In this document: one piece after another, positions 1 through 5,096 of the stretch
How positions within the stretch are numbered: the stretch's first letter is position 1
Layout: each line of letters starts with the position of its first letter
Origin: Thermoplasmatota archaeon
GTDB taxonomy: Archaea > Thermoplasmatota > Penumbrarchaeia > Penumbrarchaeales > Penumbrarchaeaceae
Reading direction: 5' to 3'
Length of the DNA stretch: 5,096 bases
Assembly: GCA_030595585.1 (NCBI GenBank)
Contig: JAUVCY010000162.1
Location: forward strand, 1 to 5,096
The notes under the pieces: model-generated
Seen by the model: the letters and a program-made list of their open reading frames with translations, nothing else
What the model was told of the DNA's origin: nothing
Databases searched by the model: none
Translations under genes and position numbers: made by a program

Positions 1-2811
1 ATCGAACATCCTCACCTGTATGTAAGCGGTGCCTGTGAAATCACGTTTCGGATAGAGAATGAGATATGGCTGGTCGGAGAAGAACACCGTGGAGGTATCC
101 AGGGTATCGTACAGTGTCAAGATCTCGATGGTGTACCCGGATATCGGAGTATCCGGATCGATGAACCACCCGCTGAGAGGAACCCGTGTGGGATCGATCT
201 GGTCCTCCGACATGATCACCGGGCCGGGATTCTGCCCGAGGTAGGGGAGGGAATCCACATCCTCTATCAGGACGTGGATATCCAACGAGGTGGGATCATC
301 GGGGCCGTGAAAATGGTCCCATGCGCTTACCTGTATGCAGATCAGGCCTCCATTCCCCTTCCGGTCGGGAGATATCGTCAGGTTATCTCCATCAAGCGCC
401 ATGGTGACGTAGGCTTCAAGCGAGGAGGGCTGGGCATACAACAGTGAATAGGCATAATGGATCTCGTCTCCATCCGGGTCCATGAACAGACTGCCGAGGT
501 CGATATCACCTTCCTCCCCCTCCAGCACGGTCAGGCCGTCCGGCGGTGCGAGCGGCCTGGGCCTATCCTCCACCGGATCCAGAACAAGTGTTATCTCGCG
601 AGTTGTGACGACGTTCCTGCCATCGGAGACGGATAGCCTAAAATGTAGATCTCCCACCAGATCGGGATAGGACTGCGCATTGGCCCTCAGGACCCCATCC
701 TGAAGGTAGAGGATCCTCTGGGTATTCTCCTCGCTGGTGTGCAGGGAGATGCTCAGGTCCTGGGGCATCATGTAATCATCGTCAATATGTTCCCAGAGGT
801 ACAATATCGGCATGTCCAGGGATCCCTCATCGATGTGGATGTCGTTCAGGACGTACTCGTCGATCGATGGGGGGGAATCATAGATCACCTCGACAGGGCC
901 CAGCCGGACCGCTCCGGAAGATTCGGTTATCAGAAAGAAGGGGACCCTGTCGCCAAAGTCAGCCACGCCCCTTGAAACGGCTGAGAGGAAACCCTCGGAC
1001 GAGGAGGCATCCAGATACCCGTCATATCTCAGATCGAGGGATCGGATCGATACCGTTCCCCCTTGTCCGGAAACTATCAGGTCACACCTGACAAGAACGT
1101 TCCCGTGATCATCTGTATACTGGGCCCCGTCCTCTCCGTAGAGATCGAGTCCACCCACATCCGCCCTGAAGATCGACCCATGGCCCAGCTGGTTCCCGAG
1201 GTACCCTGAACCCGACGCCTCCATGATCTTCACCTCACCCACTGAATTCCACCGCAGATCGTAGATCGATATACCCTGGCCCGAGCTGAAATGATAACAG
1301 AAGCCCATTCCCAGCTCATCGAGGGAGCCGATCACCGCAAGCTGGGTAAATGACGGCGACCTCCAGTTGTAGTACGTTCCCCCGGGGCCGGTCTCCGGAA
1401 TGATCTGATAGAGGCCGTCCCCGGTCGTCAGGTAAAGAATGTCCTCGGGTCCTGCATATATATCGTGAAATCGGGGGATCGTCCTGAGGGATCCCAACGT
1501 CCCGTTGAAACCGATGGAGAACCTGTCGATACCGCCTGCCCCCATGGACAGGACGCTGAGGGACACAGGGTTACCCATCATCAGGTAGATCTCATCTGAA
1601 CCGTCTCCGTTAGCATCGACCCCAAGCGGGAGCGAGGCCGCAAGACCGGTGAGGTTCATATCGATCAGAACGAAAGATGATGCCTCCTCGACGACGTTCC
1701 CTTTCATCAGGGTGATGTTCTTCCCGCTCCCCTTCATTGGGAAAAGCAGGATATCCATCGAACCATCTCCATTGAGGTCTCCCTGGGCCAGGCTGGAAGA
1801 TGATATCGATCTGTCGATCACTTCCGTGATATCGACCCCTCCGGTGGAGTTGACGGTGACGTTCACTATTCTCCCCTGGGAACCATCCAGCGTGAGCAGG
1901 CTGTAGGAGCTCCCGGTTCGATCCAGTGAGAAGCCCAAGGAGTCAAGAGGCAGGTCCGAGGCGATCACGTGTGAGGAATATCCTCCCTCGTCGTCAAACA
2001 CCAGGAGCGAGATCCGGGATGAGAGGTTCTCCTTATCCCGATGCGAGTAGACGATGAAACCGGAGTTCTCGGCCCCCTTTGGCATTACACGAACGGAGGT
2101 TACGGGGCCGTTGGGATCGGCCAATTTCGACGTGGAATATCCACCGGACCCATCTCCGGACACCATCTCCATCGAGGAGGATGCCCTCGAATAGTACACT
2201 ATCTCATCATCTCCATCGCCGTCCAGATCTCCTGAATCGACCATGTCCGGTGATGGCACCTCCATCGACCCGGGGATCATTGAGCCTTTGTAGTCCCCCA
2301 GTGGTTGGGGGAGGGATACCATCCCCATCGAACCATCGGTCACCTCCATTCCGATGGGCAGGAAAAATGAGATGACAGTGCCATCGGGTGTCAGGGGGAG
2401 GCGCCTCGCCTCCTCTCCGTCCGAGAATACGGTCTGCCTGCCGAAGGAGCCTTCAACTCCTCCGCCAAAGGCCCAATCCTCCCTCCCGTCAAGCCCGATA
2501 TCCACCGATACTCTATTAGGATGATCTGGCCCCGGTACTGGTTGCAGTTTCAGGGACACTTTGGATATCGGGCCCGGGCTCGGCACGTAGAGGGACATGC
2601 TGGCATCCCTTCCACCCCCATCGGGAAAATTTACGGTAACGGTCTCGAGGAACGCATTGCCCTTCACTATCTTGTCGGACGTTTGCGATCGAGCGATACC
2701 GGGGATCAACAGTATCATGACCAGAATAAGGATCACAATAAAGGGTCCGCTGGATCGAGGGGTGAAATGGTTCGACCAGCCAAGGTGTACCCTACTACTT
2801 TCCCGAGCCAT
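1..2811 (-). CDS. Large exported FG-GAP/VCBS and cadherin-like repeat surface protein (3' end beyond window)
   Basis: The minus frame is open from ATG at 2811 to the window edge, giving 937 codons and no stop, so the C-terminus is missing. The start is well bounded: an in-frame TAA lies at 2817-2815, leaving only this ATG or the TTG just before it. Residues 23-40 are hydrophobic after a basic N-terminus, consistent with a signal peptide or anchor. Residues about 69-117 form a beta-rich module containing VDIGLDG and DWAFGG. FG-GAP/VCBS-like calcium loops follow at 195 (DLDGDGDDEIVYY), 345 (DLNGDGSMDILLF) and 399 (DANGDGSDEIYLM), suggesting a beta-propeller. Cadherin/Ig-like repeats start near 647 and 755 (VLEGEE, then FMDPDGDE at 776-783), and probably 856 (SEDQ, then FIDPD at 883-887). 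At least seven N-X-S/T sequons are visible. The likely role is extracellular adhesion or a structural surface function, probably calcium-stabilised; the exact function is unknown. It is divergent from the operon starting at 3021. Confidence 0.9.
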   Translation of the reverse strand, partial: MARESSRVHLGWSNHFTPRSSGPFIVILILVMILLIPGIARSQTSDKIVKGNAFLETVTVNFPDGGGRDASMSLYVPSPGPISKVSLKLQPVPGPDHPNRVSVDIGLDGREDWAFGGGVEGSFGRQTVFSDGEEARRLPLTPDGTVISFFLPIGMEVTDGSMGMVSLPQPLGDYKGSMIPGSMEVPSPDMVDSGDLDGDGDDEIVYYSRASSSMEMVSGDGSGGYSTSKLADPNGPVTSVRVMPKGAENSGFIVYSHRDKENLSSRISLLVFDDEGGYSSHVIASDLPLDSLGFSLDRTGSSYSLLTLDGSQGRIVNVTVNSTGGVDITEVIDRSISSSSLAQGDLNGDGSMDILLFPMKGSGKNITLMKGNVVEEASSFVLIDMNLTGLAASLPLGVDANGDGSDEIYLMMGNPVSLSVLSMGAGGIDRFSIGFNGTLGSLRTIPRFHDIYAGPEDILYLTTGDGLYQIIPETGPGGTYYNWRSPSFTQLAVIGSLDELGMGFCYHFSSGQGISIYDLRWNSVGEVKIMEASGSGYLGNQLGHGSIFRADVGGLDLYGEDGAQYTDDHGNVLVRCDLIVSGQGGTVSIRSLDLRYDGYLDASSSEGFLSAVSRGVADFGDRVPFFLITESSGAVRLGPVEVIYDSPPSIDEYVLNDIHIDEGSLDMPILYLWEHIDDDYMMPQDLSISLHTSEENTQRILYLQDGVLRANAQSYPDLVGDLHFRLSVSDGRNVVTTREITLVLDPVEDRPRPLAPPDGLTVLEGEEGDIDLGSLFMDPDGDEIHYAYSLLYAQPSSLEAYVTMALDGDNLTISPDRKGNGGLICIQVSAWDHFHGPDDPTSLDIHVLIEDVDSLPYLGQNPGPVIMSEDQIDPTRVPLSGWFIDPDTPISGYTIEILTLYDTLDTSTVFFSDQPYLILYPKRDFTGTAYIQVRMFD

Positions 2812-2850
2812 CAATTAATAAGTCACTTTCATTCTATTTGTTTTTATCTG
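2812..2850 (-). promoter_or_regulatory. AT-rich leader upstream of the minus-strand surface gene; weak promoter/RBS
   Basis: Read on the minus strand, the bases before ATG 2811 are AT-rich (GATAAAAACAAATAGAATG, 2849-2831). A run around 2848-2831 sits roughly where a TATA element would lie for a nearly leaderless transcript. No strong Shine-Dalgarno is present; AAAGTGA (about 2829-2823) is the closest and is weak and slightly far. An alternative TATA-like stretch, CATAAATAAAAC, lies further out at 2907-2896 and would give a leader of about 60 nt. The sequence cannot decide between them. Confidence 0.3.
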
Positions 2851-2879
2851 TACGTGGTTTCCATCAGGAGCCGTGGAAC

Positions 2880-2927
2880 CCGGGAGAATTACGGCGTTTT
2901 ATTTATGTGGGCCGTAAATGATCCCGG
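2880..2927. repeat. Interrupted inverted repeat in the divergent intergenic region
   Basis: CCGGGA (2880-2885) pairs with TCCCGG (2922-2927), and TTACGGC (2889-2895) pairs perfectly with GCCGTAA (2911-2917). The two stems are separated by a small internal loop (GAA against ATGA) and enclose a T-rich 15-nt loop (2896-2910). Because it lies between two genes pointing away from each other, it is not a terminator for either. A protein-binding operator is the simplest reading. Its loop also contains the distal TATA-like candidate of the minus-strand gene. Confidence 0.45.
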
Positions 2928-2935
2928 TCCGTTCA

Positions 2936-2949
2936 TTTGACCTTTGACC
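2936..2949 (+). repeat. Tandem 7-bp direct repeat TTTGACC x2 just upstream of the TATA box
   Basis: TTTGACC occurs twice back to back (2936-2942 and 2943-2949), ending nine bases before the TTTATATA element. This is the region where archaeal transcription factors often bind next to BRE/TATA, so it may be an operator half-site pair. Two seven-base units could also occur by chance; no other copy was noticed in the intergenic region. Confidence 0.35.
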
Positions 2950-2958
2950 TATAAGATT

Positions 2959-2966
2959 TTTATATA
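2959..2966 (+). promoter_or_regulatory. Archaeal TATA box for the rightward operon
   Basis: TTTATATA within an AT-rich stretch (2950-2970) matches the archaeal TATA consensus closely, in otherwise GC-rich DNA. Archaeal spacing of about 25 nt puts the transcription start near 2985-2992, leaving a leader of about 30 nt before the chosen start at 3021. This leader holds the Shine-Dalgarno below. Confidence 0.65.
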
Positions 2967-3007
2967 ATACCCCTCGCTAACACATACTGTAGCTGAAGGC
3001 TTATCAT

Positions 3008-3013
3008 GGAGGG
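3008..3013 (+). promoter_or_regulatory. Shine-Dalgarno GGAGGG that decides the start at 3021
   Basis: GGAGGG lies seven bases before ATG 3021. An in-frame ATG at 3006 lies upstream of this motif and has only GAAGG (2995-2999) as a possible ribosome site. The stronger match and good spacing favour 3021; choosing 3006 would only add five residues before the signal peptide. Confidence 0.6.
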
Positions 3014-3020
3014 ATATACG

Positions 3021-4364
3021 ATGAGTACCGATATGGGATCGAAGGTGAAGAGAGCCGGGACAGTTGTCCTCTCGTTCATTCTACTATCGATGTTGATCAA
3101 CGTGGTTCAGGGGGCGCCTATTGCCGTCTCCTTCACCGATACGGTCGACGAGATGCTGGTGGATGAGGATCAGGACGGCCTGGCGGAATACCTCCGACTG
3201 AACGTGGGGATAACCGTGTACGTCCCCGGGTCCTACGGATTATACGGAAAGATCGACGACGGCTCCTCGGTTGCATCCCTTGAACCGGTTCCCCTCGATA
3301 TCGGAACGCACATCCTCGAATTGGATTTCCCCGGGTCCGACCTGACCACGATCGAGAGGGAAAGCAGGTATTCGATCCATCTGGAGCTCTACTCTACGGA
3401 TGGTTCCGTGGAATCCGTCAACCTCGACCTGACAACGGAGGGAACGTACTCACCCTCGATGTTCGAACCGCCCGAGGGGGGGGCGTTCACAACGGTCTCC
3501 ATAATCGGAGATGACGTGGTGATCCTGAGCAGGGAGATGGAGATCAGGGTGAACAGGACCCTCCCGAAGCTCACCTACTCCTATTCCGGCCCGGCGTCGA
3601 TCGGGTCCCGTGGTGCCATCGAATACAGGGAGGTGATCGCCTTTGACGATATGGACGGCGACGGAATGTGGGACCCCTCGGTAGACATCAAGAGGCTGGG
3701 TGCAGACCTGGATGACGTCGACTGGAACCTGATGACCGATTTCTCATCGGGATATGACATTGCGCTCTACGGCATCGTCCCGCTCAGGGTGGTTGGAACC
3801 GCCACCGCCACATCGTACATGCGCCTCACGTTCATGTTCCACTCGGGCGCGCTCAGCCCCGATGGGGACTCCCAGAAGTTCGACATAGAGATAGAGCTGA
3901 TCCAGCCTCTGGAGGCGGACCACATAGCGATCAGGCACACGCTTATGGACCTCTCCGGAGATCAGACCATCCAGGAGGCCGACGGATATGGCGACGACCC
4001 GTATGGGCTTACCCTGAACAGGGACGGGAAGGTCCAGACGATATATTCCTGGGGCGACCTTATAGAGGTGGGGGCCCAAGAGATAGAGAGGGATTCGAAC
4101 GCGTACACCTGGTATGACCTGAGGGACGGCGAGGCCGACATATATTTCTCGTATCCCCTGGTGAACAACACTCTCATAATATTCCACGACCCCGTCATAG
4201 GGATAGACCCGGACAACAGGCCCCATCACGAGGAGGTGGATGATTTCCTGGGGGATGACCCGATCATCCTTCTCGGGGGGGCCCTCATCGGCGCCCTGAT
4301 AGTGGGGGCCGCGCTCTACACCAAACTGAAGGGTAGGAGACGCCGCCTTCAGGGGGGTGATTGA
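3021..4364 (+). CDS. Secreted, C-terminally membrane-anchored surface protein of unknown function
   Basis: This is a 447-residue protein with an N-terminal signal peptide: basic KVKR at 8-11, a hydrophobic core at 14-29, and likely cleavage around QGA 30-32. The body is beta-rich and acidic. Asp-rich loops resembling calcium-binding turns occur at 48-57 (DEDQDGLAEY), 209-218 (DDMDGDGMWD) and 281-283 (DGD). Two N-X-T sequons (NRT, NNT) fit an extracellular location. Near the C-terminus, residues 415-434 form one Gly/Ala/Leu/Ile membrane helix followed by a basic tail containing KGRRRR, giving an outside-body, inside-tail topology. I recognise no catalytic motif or named family. It is the first gene of an operon with a small membrane protein and a winged-helix regulator, so an extracellular sensor or anchor subunit is plausible but inferred. 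An 8-G run at 3476-3483 does not break the frame. Confidence 0.9.
   Translation: MSTDMGSKVKRAGTVVLSFILLSMLINVVQGAPIAVSFTDTVDEMLVDEDQDGLAEYLRLNVGITVYVPGSYGLYGKIDDGSSVASLEPVPLDIGTHILELDFPGSDLTTIERESRYSIHLELYSTDGSVESVNLDLTTEGTYSPSMFEPPEGGAFTTVSIIGDDVVILSREMEIRVNRTLPKLTYSYSGPASIGSRGAIEYREVIAFDDMDGDGMWDPSVDIKRLGADLDDVDWNLMTDFSSGYDIALYGIVPLRVVGTATATSYMRLTFMFHSGALSPDGDSQKFDIEIELIQPLEADHIAIRHTLMDLSGDQTIQEADGYGDDPYGLTLNRDGKVQTIYSWGDLIEVGAQEIERDSNAYTWYDLRDGEADIYFSYPLVNNTLIIFHDPVIGIDPDNRPHHEEVDDFLGDDPIILLGGALIGALIVGAALYTKLKGRRRRLQGGD
4353..4361 (+). promoter_or_regulatory. Shine-Dalgarno inside the end of the upstream gene, supporting a TTG start
   Basis: GGGGGTGAT overlaps the last codons of the surface-protein gene and matches the GGAGGTGAT anti-Shine-Dalgarno complement. 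GGTG ends five bases before TTG 4365 but 14 bases before the in-frame ATG 4374. This favours TTG as the initiator, directly abutting the TGA stop at 4362-4364 and suggesting translational coupling. Confidence 0.5.
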
Positions 4365-4676
4365 TTGGACCCAATGGATCTGGCGTCCCTGGTGAAGGAC
4401 CTGCTTATCGGGGTGCTTCTGATACTCTCCCTTGCGCTGACGGCGATAGGGGGGCTCTCCTGGTACAGGACCCGAAACCCCAGGATAAAGATGGTGAGCC
4501 TCGCATTTGTTCTGTTCCTGATCAAAGGGCTCTTTCTGGCATTGGGGCTGTTCGTATTCGACTGGATATCGGTCCCCAAGGATTTCGCCCTCGGGTTCGA
4601 CGTCATGCTGACCGCGGATGTTCTCATCCTTACCCTCCTCTACCTGGCCCTCTTCAGGGGCAGGGGAGGTCAGTGA
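4365..4676 (+). CDS. Small three-helix membrane protein, DUF7521-like
   Basis: The product is 103 residues from a TTG start; ATG 4374 would give 100. Three hydrophobic helices are visible at about 8-33, 43-65 and 79-97. The loop after helix 1 (YRTRNPRIK, 34-42) and the C-terminal tail (RGRGGQ) are basic, so the positive-inside rule predicts N-terminus outside and C-terminus inside. The YRxTRxP-type basic loop followed by two helices resembles the archaeal DUF7521 family, which I recall being encoded beside winged-helix regulators; this assignment is from memory. Charged residues fall in or at helices: K54 in helix 2, and D79 and D85 in helix 3. It begins immediately after the surface-protein stop and ends 19 bases before the regulator, so all three are likely co-transcribed. 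Function is unknown; a membrane partner that passes a signal to or sequesters the regulator is an inference. Confidence 0.8.
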   Translation: MDPMDLASLVKDLLIGVLLILSLALTAIGGLSWYRTRNPRIKMVSLAFVLFLIKGLFLALGLFVFDWISVPKDFALGFDVMLTADVLILTLLYLALFRGRGGQ

Positions 4677-4680
4677 CCGC

Positions 4681-4688
4681 GGGGTGGT
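4681..4688 (+). promoter_or_regulatory. Candidate ribosome-binding site of the regulator gene
   Basis: GGGGTGGT sits seven bases before ATG 4696 and is the basis for that start. A competing reading uses GGGAGGT (4664-4670) with the in-frame GTG at 4684, which lies 13 bases downstream and would add four residues. The ATG choice has better spacing but a poorer motif. Confidence 0.35.
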
Positions 4689-4695
4689 CTATCAG

Positions 4696-5096
4696 ATGAG
4701 CGAGGACCCCCTGCATCTGGATACCAGGAAGAGGATCTACGACCTCATCCTTTCGAGTCCCGGATTACATTTCCGGGAGATATCCAGGCGGGCTGATATC
4801 TCCATGGGCGTCGTCGAGTACCATCTGAACTACCTCGTGAAGAAGGAGATGATAATCGCCCGAACGGAGGGACGCTACAAACGTTTCTACACGGAGGGCA
4901 AACACGGTTCCAAGGACAAGAGGGCCCTGCACTTTCTCAGGCAGGAGATCCCGCGCAATATCCTCATCAAACTGCTGACGAGGCCCGGCATGAGGCACAA
5001 GGAGCTGAAGGCGGAGATGGGCATCTCGGGGTCCACCCTCTCATTTCACCTCAAGAAGATGATCACGAAAGAGGTGATCCAGGAGAGGGGAGAGGG
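4696..5096 (+). CDS. Tandem winged helix-turn-helix transcriptional regulator (3' end beyond window)
   Basis: The frame is open from ATG 4696 to the edge, showing 133 residues and no stop. The first winged helix spans about 10-67: FREISRRADIS forms the first helices, VVEYHLNYL the recognition helix, and RTEGRYKRFYTEG the beta wing. A second domain follows from about 86, with HKELKAEMGIS (101-111) and the recognition helix TLSFHLKKM (114-122); its wing is cut off. The two align without gaps at a 75-residue offset, indicating internal duplication. This is the ArsR/MarR-like archaeal winged-helix type that binds DNA in the cytosol. No ligand or metal site is visible in this part; only ordinary positions such as H43 and H118 in the YHL/FHL motifs recur. 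It is third in the operon with two membrane proteins, so membrane-linked control and autoregulation are plausible. The start could instead be GTG 4684. Confidence 0.88.
   Translation, partial: MSEDPLHLDTRKRIYDLILSSPGLHFREISRRADISMGVVEYHLNYLVKKEMIIARTEGRYKRFYTEGKHGSKDKRALHFLRQEIPRNILIKLLTRPGMRHKELKAEMGISGSTLSFHLKKMITKEVIQERGE

Noticed and set aside
2820..2828. Short palindrome AAGT-C-ACTT near the minus-strand start
   Set aside because: Four-base arms are too short to stand out from chance, and nothing else supports an operator there.
2521..2940. Plus-strand frame of 139 codons crossing the start of the minus-strand gene
   Set aside because: It overlaps the well-supported signal-peptide region of the minus gene and lacks any domain or ribosome site. 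It looks like an antisense shadow of GC-rich coding DNA.
2936..2968. Bacterial sigma-70-like promoter (TTGACC and a perfect TATAAT at 2963-2968)
   Set aside because: The spacing is 13 or 20 bases depending on which TTGACC is used, not about 17, and the gene content is archaeal. The TATAAT is better read as part of the archaeal TATA element.
3476..3483. Run of eight G bases as a programmed frameshift or phase-variation site
   Set aside because: The frame is intact through it and both sides form one coherent protein. Shorter G runs also occur (869-875, 4275-4281), so it reflects Gly/Pro codon use.
3744..4229. Minus-strand frame of 161 codons inside the surface-protein gene
   Set aside because: It is fully antisense to a convincing signal-peptide/membrane-anchor protein, and its translation has no recognisable motif.
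1..5096. CRISPR array, tRNA, rRNA, insertion sequence or toxin-antitoxin pair
   Set aside because: No regularly spaced repeats, tRNA cloverleaf, transposase frame or terminal inverted repeats were seen. The DNA is almost wholly occupied by four protein genes.

Overview
This window looks archaeal. The supporting signs are a TATA box (TTTATATA) with no properly spaced bacterial -35/-10 pair, Shine-Dalgarno-led plus-strand genes, a likely TTG start, frequent AGG (Arg) and ATA (Ile) codons, and a tandem winged-helix regulator of a style common in Euryarchaeota. Large secreted proteins with FG-GAP and cadherin-like modules next to such regulators suggest Thermoplasmatota or a related uncultured euryarchaeal group. 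That lineage is an inference; only the archaeal assignment is reasonably firm.

Layout: the left 55% (1-2811) is a single open frame on the minus strand. It runs off the left edge, so at least 937 residues are visible. It encodes a large exported adhesin-like protein with an N-terminal hydrophobic segment, an FG-GAP/VCBS propeller-type region with three DxDGDG-like loops, and then at least two or three cadherin/Ig-like repeats. Positions 2812-3020 are a divergent intergenic region. It holds an interrupted inverted repeat, a tandem 7-bp direct repeat, a good TATA box for the rightward operon, and only weak promoter and ribosome-binding signals for the leftward gene.

The right 41% is a tight plus-strand operon. 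The first gene (3021-4364) encodes a 447-residue surface protein with a signal peptide, acidic loops, and a C-terminal membrane anchor with an Arg-rich cytosolic tail. The second (4365-4676) encodes a 103-residue three-helix membrane protein resembling DUF7521 and starts directly after the preceding stop codon. The third (4696 to the edge) encodes a regulator with two winged helix-turn-helix domains that are a gapless 75-residue internal duplication.

How they may work together (inference): the rightward operon has the composition of a membrane-linked sensory unit, with an extracellular domain, a small membrane partner and a cytosolic DNA-binding protein. The divergent surface protein is an obvious candidate target or partner. 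Nothing in the sequence proves signalling. The cassette is the best candidate here for a poorly described system.
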